Of a stretch of DNA of 34,267 nucleotides, positions 1 through 7,820 are shown piece after piece (the stretch's first letter is position 1; every line of letters starts with the position of its first letter). The notes beneath the pieces were generated by a model, which was not told the DNA's origin, did not search any database, and worked only from the letters and a program-made list of their open reading frames with translations. The DNA is from Streptomyces iconiensis. GTDB taxonomy: Bacteria > Actinomycetota > Actinomycetes > Streptomycetales > Streptomycetaceae. A program made the position numbers and the translations under genes. The stretch covers positions 1 to 34,267 of the forward strand of contig NZ_JANCPR020000075.1 in NCBI RefSeq assembly GCF_028657195.3, given 5' to 3'.

Positions 1-853
1 CCACAGAACTCCCCACCCCCTCCGACCCGAACATCACAGCTCCCCCACCCGGAGCAAAGGTCACAGACTCCCCCTGCCGCTGAAGCGGCACAGGAACGTC
101 CCCACTCCGACGAAGAGGCGGCGACGCCCCGTCGCCGCCCCACCGATACGCCGTAGCACTGAAGTACGCCCGCAAAACCAACCGCCGCCCATCCGGCGAA
201 AACGCCCCATCCGTAGCCTCGAAATCAACCTTAGCGACCCGAGAAAACGTATTGACGCCGGAGGCGCTGAGCCGAGAAGGCCCGGCATAAAGACCGCCCT
301 TACCCTCATCGCTCTTGCTGGCGATGTAGACCCGCCCGGTCTTCGGATGGACCATCAAAGACTCGGCATTACGCGGCCCACCCTCATACCGCACGGTGTA
401 ACGGGTAGGAGTAACAGCGGTGTCGCGCAAGGCGCGAGGCTCGGGAAAGCGGTAGATCCAGACCTCCGGCCACGTGCCGTCGAGGTTGTCACCGATGTCA
501 CCGACATAGACATTCCCGTCGGGCCCCACAGAGATCGCCTCCACATCGCGCGGATCGATACCGCGCAATGTAACGGTCGCCACCGTCTTCCCCGTACGGC
601 CGTCGACGGCATACACGTACGGACCGTCGTCGGAGTCGTTGTGCGTCCAGTAGACCCCCTTGTGCGCACGACTGGCCGCGAGCCCACTGGACTCACCGAT
701 ACGGGAATCCCGCAACGTAAAACTCTCAGGCACCTCCGAAGCCCCGGACGACCCCCCGTCGTCCGCGACGGCAACCGCCCCCGCACAACAGGACACGACC
801 ATCAGAACCACAGCGCCAAGACCCACCCCGGCAGCACGCGCACGCACAGACAT
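1..853 (-). CDS. secreted beta-propeller-like (WD40/TolB-like) protein, C-terminus beyond the window
   Basis: The reading frame is open from an ATG at 853 to the window edge, so only about 284 N-terminal residues are seen. Residues 1-30 look like a signal peptide: Arg at 4 and 6, a hydrophobic core LGAVVLMVV, then small residues. The mature part has propeller-like strand repeats such as YWTHNDSDDGPYVYAVDGRTGK, so sugar, phosphate or peptide binding outside the cell is possible, but no catalytic motif was recognised. An in-frame ATG at 871 is an alternative start; neither has a strong ribosome site. It lies 40 bases after the ASCH gene on the same strand and may be co-transcribed. Codons ending in T are more common here than in the neighbours. 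The family is inferred from pattern only. Confidence 0.7.
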   Translation of the reverse strand, partial: MSVRARAAGVGLGAVVLMVVSCCAGAVAVADDGGSSGASEVPESFTLRDSRIGESSGLAASRAHKGVYWTHNDSDDGPYVYAVDGRTGKTVATVTLRGIDPRDVEAISVGPDGNVYVGDIGDNLDGTWPEVWIYRFPEPRALRDTAVTPTRYTVRYEGGPRNAESLMVHPKTGRVYIASKSDEGKGGLYAGPSRLSASGVNTFSRVAKVDFEATDGAFSPDGRRLVLRAYFSATAYRWGGDGASPPLRRSGDVPVPLQRQGESVTFAPGGGAVMFGSEGVGSSV

Positions 854-893
854 GGCCCAAGTGTCCAGCATCCCGGTGCAGCTCAACGCGTGA

Positions 894-1292
894 TCACGCA
901 AGACGAACAACACAGAACCGCTCAAGCACAACAAGCGTCGCGTCCGTGACGCTGAAGCAAGGGTCGCCCAGTCCCTCACGCATCTCGGCCGAGTGCCAGA
1001 ACTCCTCATGCCCCGCCCGCCATTCGGCGACCGAGACATACCCCTCCCCCTCGTCCCTGGCGTGCTCCCAGCCGACCTCACCGAGCGGCAGCACCCGTAC
1101 GTCCGTGACTTCCACCACCGCGACGGGACGCTCGTACGAGTCGACGACGGCGCCACGGTCACCCACGGCGGGCAGGGGCTCGTCCCCGTGCTCGTAGTCG
1201 GCGAGCAGACCGGTGGTCGCGGTCTTCTCACCGCCCAGCACCGCGGCGACCAGCCGGTCACGCAACGGCCCAGGAAACCCGAACTCAACCAC
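894..1292 (-). CDS. ASCH domain protein
   Basis: A 132-residue protein that is essentially one ASCH domain, a PUA-like fold thought to bind RNA or modified nucleosides; some members are amidohydrolases. The typical GEKTATTG lysine motif is near residue 23. The PVAVVEVTDVRVLPLGEV strand and the EGYVSVAEWRAGHEEFW segment follow, and a strand close to VTDATLVVLERF ends it. The GTG at 1292 was chosen because GGGGTGGGG lies six bases upstream; a GTG at 1304 is also in frame. It is upstream of the propeller gene on the same strand and divergent from the aldo/keto reductase. The substrate is unknown. Confidence 0.85.
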   Translation of the reverse strand: MVEFGFPGPLRDRLVAAVLGGEKTATTGLLADYEHGDEPLPAVGDRGAVVDSYERPVAVVEVTDVRVLPLGEVGWEHARDEGEGYVSVAEWRAGHEEFWHSAEMREGLGDPCFSVTDATLVVLERFCVVRLA

Positions 1293-1453
1293 CGGCAACC
1301 CCACCCCTACCCCCCACCCCCCGAACATCCGTAAGCACCCATAAGCATCGCAAGCCCGTTCGCAAAGAGAAGAGTCCCACGTCAGGCAACGCGACCCGCT
1401 CCCCCGTCGTCCCGGCACCGGCCACCGCAACAGGCCCGCCCGGCCCAAGGGCC

Positions 1454-1484
1454 TTGCTTCGAGCCCGCTCCAAGCCCCTAGCGT
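1454..1484 (+). promoter_or_regulatory. candidate leaderless promoter of the aldo/keto reductase
   Basis: TTGCTT at 1454-1459 could be a -35 and TAGCGT at 1479-1484 a -10 (19-base spacer). The -10 ends six bases before the ATG at 1491, so transcription would begin at or next to the start codon. No ribosome site is present, which fits a leaderless mRNA. Confidence 0.5.
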
Positions 1485-1490
1485 GACCTC

Positions 1491-2486
1491 ATGGAGTACA
1501 CGCAGCTCGGGCGCACCGGTCTCAAGGTCAGCCGACTCGTTCTCGGCACCATGAACTTCGGTCCGCAGACGGACGAAACCGACAGCCACACGATCATGGA
1601 CGCCGCACTCGGTGCCGGCGTCAACTTCTTCGACACCGCCAACGCCTACGGCTGGGGCAGCAACAAGGGCCGCACCGAGGAGATCATCGGAAGCTGGTTC
1701 GCGAAGGGCGAGGAGCGGCGCGACAAGACGGTCCTGGCCACCAAGGTCTACGCCAACATGGCGGGCGACGGCCCTCCGTGGCCCAACCACGACAAGCTCT
1801 CCGCCGTCAACATCCGCCGTGCGGTCGAGGCCAGTCTGCGCCGGCTCCGCACGGACCACATCGACCTGTACCAGTTCCACCACGTGGACCTTTCGACCCC
1901 GTGGGACGAGATCTGGCAGGCCATGGACACCCTCGTACAGCAGGGCAAGATCCTCTACGCCGGATCCAGCAACCACGCCGGCTGGCACATCGCCCAGGCC
2001 AACGAGGCGGCTGCACGCCGCCACTCCTACGGGCTCGTGAGCGAACAGTGCCTCTACAACCTGGTCGAGCGGCGAGCCGAGATGGAGGTCATCCCGGCGG
2101 CGCAGGCGTACGGGCTCGGCGTCATCCCCTGGTCACCGCTGCAGGGCGGCCTCCTGGGCGGCGCCGTACGCAAGGAGCGCGAGGGCGGCTCGGGGCGCAC
2201 CGCGTCGGGCCGCGCAGCCGCCGCGCTCGCCGACCCGGAGGTGCGAGCCCGTATCGAGGCGTACGAGGCCCTCGCGGCGAAGCACGGCCTGGAGCCCGGC
2301 GAGCTGGCTCTCGCCTGGCTGCTCACCCGGCCAGGGGTGACGGGACCCATCGTGGGGCCGCGCACGGCCGACCAGCTCGCCTCGGGGCTGCGCGCCGTCG
2401 AGCTGAAGCTCGGCGACGAACTGCTCGCCTCGCTGGACGAGATCTTCCCGGGGCCAGGCCCCTCGCCCGAGGCGTTCGCCTGGTGA
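1491..2486 (+). CDS. aldo/keto reductase
   Basis: A 331-residue NAD(P)H-dependent oxidoreductase of the aldo/keto reductase superfamily, soluble, with a TIM-barrel fold. The catalytic tetrad is visible: Asp48 in FFDTANAYG, Tyr53, Lys85 in ATKVY and His130 in DLYQFHHVD. The C-terminal GPIVGPRTADQL segment matches the cofactor-phosphate-binding loop of YajO/potassium-channel-beta-like members. Length is normal for that group. The carbonyl substrate cannot be told from sequence. The ATG at 1491 has no Shine-Dalgarno but a TAGCGT box six bases upstream. It stands alone, divergent from the ASCH gene. Confidence 0.93.
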   Translation: MEYTQLGRTGLKVSRLVLGTMNFGPQTDETDSHTIMDAALGAGVNFFDTANAYGWGSNKGRTEEIIGSWFAKGEERRDKTVLATKVYANMAGDGPPWPNHDKLSAVNIRRAVEASLRRLRTDHIDLYQFHHVDLSTPWDEIWQAMDTLVQQGKILYAGSSNHAGWHIAQANEAAARRHSYGLVSEQCLYNLVERRAEMEVIPAAQAYGLGVIPWSPLQGGLLGGAVRKEREGGSGRTASGRAAAALADPEVRARIEAYEALAAKHGLEPGELALAWLLTRPGVTGPIVGPRTADQLASGLRAVELKLGDELLASLDEIFPGPGPSPEAFAW

Positions 2487-2611
2487 CAACGGGCAGCCGG
2501 CACCCGGCACCCGCCGTACGCCCAACACCCGCCAGGCGACCGCACGACGAGGGCGCTCTGCGACGAGGCCCGGGCCCGTGACCACGCTCCGAGGCCACAG
2601 AGGGCACAGCA

Positions 2612-2657
2612 AGGGCACAAGGCGGCACTCAGCGAGGGCACAAGGAGGCGCTCAGCG
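2612..2657. repeat. 23-bp tandem direct repeat, two copies
   Basis: Copies at 2612-2634 and 2635-2657 share 21 of 23 bases (both begin AGGGCACAAGG). The second copy contains the stop codon of the small membrane peptide gene, so the duplication probably copied the gene's 3' end into the spacer. Confidence 0.75.
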
Positions 2658-2744
2658 ACCGCCCAGCGCGGAGGCCAGTACCACCACGACGAAGAGCAGG
2701 ACGAGCGCGCCGCTCACAATCCGCATTCTGGTCTTGGCATTCAC
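2652..2744 (-). CDS. 30-residue single-pass membrane peptide
   Basis: A short frame with GTG start at 2744 and TGA at 2652-2654. It encodes a basic N-terminus (MNAKTRMRIV), then a hydrophobic run ALVLLFVVVVLASAL that would span the membrane once, ending GGR. A GGTGG ribosome site lies five bases before the GTG. It follows thpR on the same strand with a 35-base gap, so co-transcription is likely. I recall short membrane peptides like this annotated in many Streptomyces genomes without a known role; no function is assigned. Confidence 0.65.
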   Translation of the reverse strand: MNAKTRMRIVSGALVLLFVVVVLASALGGR

Positions 2745-2779
2745 GCCGACCACCGTAGCCGGAGCCCGCGGCGCGCTCG

Positions 2780-3340
2780 TCAGGGCCCCAGCCGCCAGCG
2801 CTCGACGGGCTCGTAACGGGGCCGCTCACCTGGGGTTCCGCTCACCGGCAGGTGACTGCGTACGAGCACCAGCTCGGACACGGTCCAGGGCGAGCCCTCG
2901 AAGCGGCTCAGCTCCGTCACATACGGGCGCAGGTCGACGGGGGCGCTCGCGCGGGTACGGGCGAGCGTGAGGTGCGGCCGGAAGCCCTGCTCGTCGCAGC
3001 GCCCCGCACGGCGTGCGGCGACCGCGAGGCGTACGAGTGCCGCGCGGTCGCTCTCCTCGCCGAGCCCGGCCCACAGCGCTCTGTCGCCGAACCGTCCACC
3101 GCCGCCGAGCCGCAGCGTCATCGGCCGCGCGCGCCTGGCCGCGCGGCCGAGGCGCCGGCACAGTTTCGCGGCGTCCCCGGCCTTGCCCACCTCGCCGTAG
3201 AACGCCAGCGTGAAGTGCCATCCCCCGGGATCGGCCCAGCGCAGCGCGGCAGCGCCCGGCAGCTTCCGCAGCCCGGCGACGGCGCACCGCAGCTCCTCCG
3301 TCTCCCGGGCGGGCGGCAGCACGGCGGCGAACAGTCTCAT
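2780..3340 (-). CDS. thpR: RNA 2',3'-cyclic phosphodiesterase
   Basis: A 186-residue 2H phosphoesterase that opens 2',3'-cyclic phosphate ends of RNA to 2'-phosphates (LigT/ThpR family). Both signature HxTx motifs are present: His42-Phe-Thr-Leu in the first half and His123-Leu-Thr-Leu in the second, spaced as in the two-lobed fold. The MRLFAAV start is typical, so ATG 3340 is secure. It sits 26 bases after the MFS exporter stop on the same strand and before the 30-residue peptide, suggesting one transcript from the MarR promoter or an internal one. The physiological RNA substrate is unknown. Confidence 0.93.
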   Translation of the reverse strand: MRLFAAVLPPARETEELRCAVAGLRKLPGAAALRWADPGGWHFTLAFYGEVGKAGDAAKLCRRLGRAARRARPMTLRLGGGGRFGDRALWAGLGEESDRAALVRLAVAARRAGRCDEQGFRPHLTLARTRASAPVDLRPYVTELSRFEGSPWTVSELVLVRSHLPVSGTPGERPRYEPVERWRLGP

Positions 3341-3366
3341 GCGCCCAGCGTCCCACCGGGGAACGG

Positions 3367-5052
3367 TTAAGCGGCGACCCGCTCCGGAACCCGTTCCTGG
3401 GCCGTCTCGCGGACGGGGACGAAGCGGATCTGCGGGTGACCCTTGCGCAGGCTGAGCGCAGGGCGCAGCCCCGCGAGGCGTGCCAGTACGGCCGCGATGG
3501 CGAGCGAAGCGACCGCGGAGATGACGCCGCCGGACAGGAAGCCGACCCGCGCGCCCCAGGTGTCGGTGATCCACCCCATGAGCGGACCGCCGATGGGCGT
3601 ACCGCCCATGAACACCATCATGAACAGGCTCATCACGCGCCCGCGCATGGCGGGATCGGAGGCGAGCTGCACGCTGGAGTTCGCGGTGACGTTGAACGTC
3701 AGGCCCGCGAGCCCGATGGGCGCCATGAGCGCGGCGAACAGCCAGAAGGACGGCGACATGGCCGCCACCAGCTGGAGGACGCCGAAGACGAGCGCTGCGC
3801 CGACCATGAGCCGCATCCGCGAGTGCCCGCGCCGTGCGGCCAGGAGCGCGCCCACGACGGAGCCCAGCGCCATCAGGAAGTTGAGCAGCGCGTAGGTGCC
3901 CGCTCCCGCGTCGAAGACGTCACTGGTGAACGCGGTGAGCCAGATGGGGAAGTTGAAGCCGAAGGTGCCGATGAAGCCCACGAGGACGATCGGCCACAGC
4001 AGTTCGGGGTGCTGCCGCACATAGCTCAGGCCCTCGCGCAGCTGCCCCTTACCCCGCTCGATGCGCTTGCTGGGCTGGAGTTCGGCCGTACGCATCATGG
4101 CGAGGCCGACGAGTGGCGCGATGAACGAGAGCCCGTTGAGCAGGAAGGCCCAGCCTCCGCCGACGGCGGAGATCAGCACACCGGCGACGGCCGGCCCGAC
4201 GAGCCGCGCGCTCTGGAAGTTCGCCGAGTTCAGCGAGACGGCGTTGCGTATCTGCGTGGGCCCGACCATCTCGGAGACGAAGGTCTGGCGTGCGGGGTTG
4301 TCGACGACGGTCACCAGACCGAGCACGAAGGCGAGCGCGTAGACGTGCGCGACCTGTACCTGTCCGCTGAGCGTGAGCGCGGCCAGCGCGAGGCCCGTGA
4401 GACCCATGGCCGCCTGCGTCACGAAGAGCAGCTTGCGCTTGGAGTAACGGTCGGCGATGACGCCGCCGTACAGGCCGAACAGCAGCATGGGCAGGAACTG
4501 CAGTGCCGTGGTGATACCGACGGCCGTGGACGAGCCGGTGAGGCTGTGCACCAGCCAGTCCTGTGCGATGCGCTGCATCCAGGTACCCGTGTTGGACACG
4601 GTCTGACCCATCGCGAACAGCCGGTAGTTACGGATGCGGAGGGAGCTGAACATCGAGGGCTTCGCCTTACGCGAAGTCCCCTGGTCCTGCGAGGCGTTAC
4701 CCTTCCGACCGGCCTTCGCGTCCGGCTTCCCGCCGGTCTTCGCGCCGGTCTTCGCGTCCGCGTTCTCGCCGGACTCCGGACCCGCGTTCTCGTCGGCCCC
4801 CGGACCCGCGCTCTCGCGCGACTGCCGGCCGGCCCTCCCGGCGGACTTCTCAACCGGCTTCTCGGCAGCCGTCGAGCCCGCCTTCTCAGCGGGCTCATCG
4901 GCGGGCTCGGGCTCCCCGGCCGACTCCTCGGCGGGCTCCGGGCCGGCCGTCCCGGCCGGCTTCCGCTCGGCCTCGTCACGGGCCGTCTGGTGGGTGTTGT
5001 CGTCAGTTGCGGATGGTGCGGGTGCGGAGTCTGCTCCGTGGCCCGTACTCAA
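3367..5052 (-). CDS. MFS exporter (MFS_3/EntS-like) with long disordered N-terminus
   Basis: A 561-residue major facilitator protein. The membrane part begins near residue 134 (MFSSLRIRNYRLF) and carries the GQTVSNTGTWMQRIAQDW segment typical of the MFS_3 (transmembrane secretion effector) group, the loop motif GGVIADRYSKRK, and about 12 membrane helices. It probably exports a drug or metabolite. Residues 1-133 are hydrophilic, rich in Ala, Glu, Lys and Pro, with short repeats (PAEKAG, TGAKTGGKPDAKAG). TTG 5052 was chosen because GGGGAGG lies nine bases upstream; the ATG at 4653 would give a normal-length 428-residue protein. It follows the MarR gene by 110 bases, which suggests MarR control. 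Confidence 0.9.
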   Translation of the reverse strand: MSTGHGADSAPAPSATDDNTHQTARDEAERKPAGTAGPEPAEESAGEPEPADEPAEKAGSTAAEKPVEKSAGRAGRQSRESAGPGADENAGPESGENADAKTGAKTGGKPDAKAGRKGNASQDQGTSRKAKPSMFSSLRIRNYRLFAMGQTVSNTGTWMQRIAQDWLVHSLTGSSTAVGITTALQFLPMLLFGLYGGVIADRYSKRKLLFVTQAAMGLTGLALAALTLSGQVQVAHVYALAFVLGLVTVVDNPARQTFVSEMVGPTQIRNAVSLNSANFQSARLVGPAVAGVLISAVGGGWAFLLNGLSFIAPLVGLAMMRTAELQPSKRIERGKGQLREGLSYVRQHPELLWPIVLVGFIGTFGFNFPIWLTAFTSDVFDAGAGTYALLNFLMALGSVVGALLAARRGHSRMRLMVGAALVFGVLQLVAAMSPSFWLFAALMAPIGLAGLTFNVTANSSVQLASDPAMRGRVMSLFMMVFMGGTPIGGPLMGWITDTWGARVGFLSGGVISAVASLAIAAVLARLAGLRPALSLRKGHPQIRFVPVRETAQERVPERVAA

Positions 5053-5091
5053 TCGGGCTCGCCTCCCCTTCTGCGTCTGCGTTGCTGCGTC

Positions 5092-5149
5092 TTCGTCTTC
5101 TACTGCTGCTTCTTCTACTGCTGCTTCGTCTTCTACTGCTGCCGCTTTC
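5092..5149. repeat. short triplet-phased repeat between MarR and MFS genes
   Basis: The 12-mer TTCTACTGCTGC recurs at 5098, 5113 and 5131, that is, with periods of 15 and 18 bases. Both are multiples of three. Read on the minus strand in the MFS frame it would encode Ala-Ala-Val-Glu-Asp/Glu repeats. It lies upstream of the chosen TTG, and there is no good start codon between it and the MarR gene. Confidence 0.7.
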
Positions 5150-5162
5150 CCGCCGCGCCCGC

Positions 5163-5699
5163 CTACAGATGCGCCAGCTTCTCCAGCACGGGCGCCGCTG
5201 TGCGCAGGATCGCCCAGTCGTCCTCGTCCAGTTCGGCGACCAGTTCGGCCAGCCACGCGTTCCGTTTGGTGCGCGCCGCGTCGAGCATGGACTCGGCCTG
5301 CTCGGTCTGGGTGACCACCTTCTGGCGGCGGTCCTCGGGGTGTGCTTCGAGCCGGACCAGCCCCTTGGCCTCCAGCATCGCGACGATGCGGGTCATCGAC
5401 GGCGGCTGCACATGTTCCTTGCGTGCCAGCTCGCTCGGCGTGGCCGTACCGCAGCGTGCGAGCGTGCCGAGCACCGACATCTCGGTGGGGCTCAGCGACT
5501 CGTCGACTCTCTGGTGCTTGAGGCGCCGCGAGAGCCGCATCACAGCTGAGCGCAGCGCGCTGACCGCGGCTTCGTCGGCCGAGCCGTCGATGCCGTCAGG
5601 GCCATCGGGGCCGTGGGAGTCGGGCGAGTCAGTGGTGCCGCCGCCGGCACCGTGTGGGGGCCCTTCCGCCAGGGGCGGAGAGGGGAGCTGTTCCGGCAT
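5163..5699 (-). CDS. MarR-family transcriptional regulator
   Basis: A 178-residue winged-helix repressor-type protein. After a roughly 40-residue disordered acidic N-terminus comes the MarR core: SPTEMSVLGTL, the recognition helix TPSELARKEHVQPPSMTRIV, and the wing with the DRRQK motif (HPEDRRQKVV). A C-terminal dimerisation helix ends at LEKLAHL. The ligand is unknown. Placed directly upstream of the MFS exporter on the same strand, it likely controls that exporter and itself. ATG 5699 has only a weak ribosome site. Confidence 0.92.
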   Translation of the reverse strand: MPEQLPSPPLAEGPPHGAGGGTTDSPDSHGPDGPDGIDGSADEAAVSALRSAVMRLSRRLKHQRVDESLSPTEMSVLGTLARCGTATPSELARKEHVQPPSMTRIVAMLEAKGLVRLEAHPEDRRQKVVTQTEQAESMLDAARTKRNAWLAELVAELDEDDWAILRTAAPVLEKLAHL

Positions 5700-5703
5700 G
5701 GTC

Positions 5704-5736
5704 GTTAGGTTAACTCATTACCGCGCCTAAATACTA
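5704..5736 (-). promoter_or_regulatory. candidate MarR autoregulatory region
   Basis: On the minus strand TAGTAT (5731-5736) could be the -10. Between it and the start codon lies GTTAGGTTAAC (5704-5714), a perfect GTTA/TAAC inverted repeat with a three-base spacer. TTAGG (5705-5709) and CCTAA (5726-5730) form a wider inverted pair. Location between -10 and start suits a repressor site. No binding data. Confidence 0.4.
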
Positions 5737-5827
5737 GCCGGTTTCGTGGCCCCGGCCTCACACGTACGGGTGAGAACGCGCACATTCGGGAGACAGCGGC
5801 GGGGGTGCCCCCGGGACCGTGGTTCGT

Positions 5828-6085
5828 ATGACCAACGCCCCGACATCCTCGCGCTGTGGCCCGGCGACCTCGGCGGCCTCTGCGGCCTCGACGGACCGCA
5901 GGGACTCGACGGTGCTCAGCCTGCGGATGGACAGCGTGCTCTTCGACCGCCTCAGCCAACATGCGGCCAAACGCGGAATGAGCGTCCAGGACTATGTCGT
6001 CCGGACGCTCATTCGCGATGACTTCGACGAGCGGTTCAAGACCGCCGTCGACGAGACCGAGCGGTTCTACGGCCCCTCGGCGTGA
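5828..6085 (+). CDS. small ribbon-helix-helix-like protein
   Basis: An 85-residue protein. After a Ser/Thr/Ala-rich start of about 26 residues comes a strand-helix-helix pattern: STVLSLRMDSVLFDRLSQHAAKRGMSVQDYVVRTLIR. This looks like the Arc/MetJ/CopG DNA-binding fold common in antitoxins. An acidic helix follows (DDFDERFKTAVDETERF). A GTG at 5819 is an alternative start; neither has a clear ribosome site. It converges on the NCS2 permease with a 22-base gap. No toxin-like gene is adjacent, so an antitoxin role is not supported; a stand-alone regulator is possible. Confidence 0.75.
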   Translation: MTNAPTSSRCGPATSAASAASTDRRDSTVLSLRMDSVLFDRLSQHAAKRGMSVQDYVVRTLIRDDFDERFKTAVDETERFYGPSA

Positions 6086-6107
6086 ACCAACCCGTGGACA
6101 CGGGCGG

Positions 6108-7586
6108 CTACTTGACTCCGAGAAGCTGCTCTATCGGGTTGAGCAGGAAGTAGACCAGGAAACAGACACCGACGACGCTCAGCAGCCACGGCACCTGACG
6201 GATACGGCCCGTGGCGGCGCGCAGCACGATGAACGAGATGACGCCGATCCCGATGCCGTTGGTGATGCTGTAGGTGAACGGCATCGTGGCGATGGTCAGG
6301 AATGCCGGGATGCCGACGCTGGAGTCGCCCCAGTCGATGTCCCGCACGTTCGAGGCCATGATCAGGAATCCGACGACCAGCAGCGCGGGGGTCGCAGCCT
6401 GGGAGGGCACGACCTTCGCGAGCGGTGTGAAGACCAGCGCGAGCAGGAAGAGCCCGCCGGTGAAGAGGTTGGCCAGGCCTGTTCTGGCGCCCTCGCCCAC
6501 ACCCGCCGTCGACTCGACGAAGCACGTGTTGGCCGAGCAGGAGCCCAAGCCGCCGCCCGCGACGCCCACGCCGTCCAGGAAGAGGATGCGGCCCATGCGC
6601 GGGAGCTGGCCCTGCTTGTCGGCGAGCCCCGACTCCTCGCCGACGCCGATGATCGTGCCCATGGCGTCGAAGAAGCCGGACAGCAGCACGGTGAAGACGA
6701 AGAGGCAGCCGGTGAGCCAGCCCACTTCCTTGAAGCCCCCGAAGAGGCTGATCTGTCCGACCAGGCCGAAGTCAGGCGTCCCCACGATCGAGTCGGGCAC
6801 GGAGGGTACGGACAGGCCCCAGGCGGCGTCGGGGATGTCGGCGATGAGGTTGATGACGATGGCGAGAACGGCCATCGCGGCGATGCCGATGAGAATCGCG
6901 CCGCGCGTCTTCCGCACCGTCAGCACGAACATCAGGATCAGGCCGAGCACGAAGACGAGCACCGGCCAGCCCTGGAGCTGACCGCCCTGGCCGAGGCCGA
7001 GCGGCACGGTGGTCTTGGCCGCGTCGGGGTTACGGGTGACGAAGCCGGAGTCGACCAGGCCGATCAGCGAGATGAACATGCCGATGCCGATCGCGATGGC
7101 CCGGCGCAGCCCGTTGGGGATCGCGTCCATGACGCGCTGCCGCAGCCCCGAGGCGACCAGGATCATCAGCACGATGCCGGCGAGCACGACCATGCCCATG
7201 GCGTCGGGCCAGCTCATCTTGGGGGCGAGCTGGAGCGCGACGACGGCGTTGATGCCGAGCCCGGCGGCGAGCGCGATGGGCACGTTGCCGATGACGCCCA
7301 TCAGGACCGTGGTGAGGCCGGCCATCAGCGCGGTGGCGGTCACAAGCTGGCCGTTGTCGAGCTGGTGCCCGAACTTGTCCGTGCCGGCGCCGAGGATGAT
7401 CGGGTTCAGCACGATGATGTAGGCCATCGCAAAGAAGGTGGCGAGCCCGCCCCTGACCTCGCGGCCCACGGTCGAGCCGCGCTCCGAGATCTTGAAGAAG
7501 CGGTCCAGCGCTGAGCTGGGTACGGGCGGAGGGGAGCCGGGGGGCCGGGCCTCCTCGGAATCGACCGGACTGGCCGAAGGGGACAT
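6108..7586 (-). CDS. NCS2 family permease, AzgA-like purine transporter
   Basis: A 492-residue integral membrane protein of the nucleobase-cation symporter-2 superfamily, close in pattern to AzgA/PbuG-type adenine/guanine/hypoxanthine permeases. Marks are the REVRGGLATFFAMAYIIVLNP opening after a 30-residue disordered N-terminus, the substrate-region GFFDAMGTIIGVGEESGL, and ESTAGVGEGARTGLANL. About 12-14 hydrophobic helices are seen. ATG 7586 has a GAGGT site six bases upstream. It probably imports purines with protons. A 13-bp palindrome lies 100 bases upstream, in the probable promoter. Confidence 0.92.
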   Translation of the reverse strand: MSPSASPVDSEEARPPGSPPPVPSSALDRFFKISERGSTVGREVRGGLATFFAMAYIIVLNPIILGAGTDKFGHQLDNGQLVTATALMAGLTTVLMGVIGNVPIALAAGLGINAVVALQLAPKMSWPDAMGMVVLAGIVLMILVASGLRQRVMDAIPNGLRRAIAIGIGMFISLIGLVDSGFVTRNPDAAKTTVPLGLGQGGQLQGWPVLVFVLGLILMFVLTVRKTRGAILIGIAAMAVLAIVINLIADIPDAAWGLSVPSVPDSIVGTPDFGLVGQISLFGGFKEVGWLTGCLFVFTVLLSGFFDAMGTIIGVGEESGLADKQGQLPRMGRILFLDGVGVAGGGLGSCSANTCFVESTAGVGEGARTGLANLFTGGLFLLALVFTPLAKVVPSQAATPALLVVGFLIMASNVRDIDWGDSSVGIPAFLTIATMPFTYSITNGIGIGVISFIVLRAATGRIRQVPWLLSVVGVCFLVYFLLNPIEQLLGVK

Positions 7587-7686
7587 GCGTGACCTCGGGG
7601 TGCGTGCTGGCCTGGAGAGGCGAGGGGCGGATCAGCGTGGATCAGCTTGGAGCAAAGAACGAAAGAAACCAGTCAGATCCAACTCG

Positions 7687-7699
7687 GTTCAGTATGAAC
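7687..7699. promoter_or_regulatory. 13-bp palindrome upstream of the purine permease
   Basis: GTTCAGTATGAAC is a perfect inverted repeat of GTTCA/TGAAC with three central bases, sitting in the 177-base gap between the divergent NCS2 and DUF2530 genes. It could bind a dimeric regulator. Downstream (7628-7650) are imperfect 11-base repeats GGATCAGCGTG / GGATCAGCTTG. Confidence 0.4.
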
Positions 7700-7751
7700 A
7701 AACGAGCCCTGTGATCGCCATCTCCGCGCGTAGAACCCGCAGGCGTCTCGC

Positions 7752-7757
7752 TAGGCT
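7752..7757 (+). promoter_or_regulatory. -10 box before the DUF2530 gene
   Basis: TAGGCT ends six bases before a GTG at 7764, the same spacing seen at leaderless genes in this window. Transcription would start at about 7764. This gives either a leaderless GTG start or a 57-base leader with GAGGGAG before the ATG at 7821. Confidence 0.45.
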
Positions 7758-7820
7758 GGGCACGTGACCGCCCGGCACGGTGGGCGGCGCACCGCGCGAG
7801 AAACAGAGGGAGCCGCCGCG

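Noticed and set aside
894..2024. 376-residue form of the ASCH protein starting at 2024
   Set aside because: The extra N-terminal part is antisense to the aldo/keto reductase; only 894-1292 has domain character and a ribosome site.
3436..5730. 764-codon open frame on the plus strand
   Set aside because: Antisense to the MFS and MarR genes, which have clear family motifs; low-complexity product.
7587..7690. Purine riboswitch in the permease leader
   Set aside because: No three-way-junction aptamer or conserved purine-riboswitch core could be found by eye in the 5' leader.
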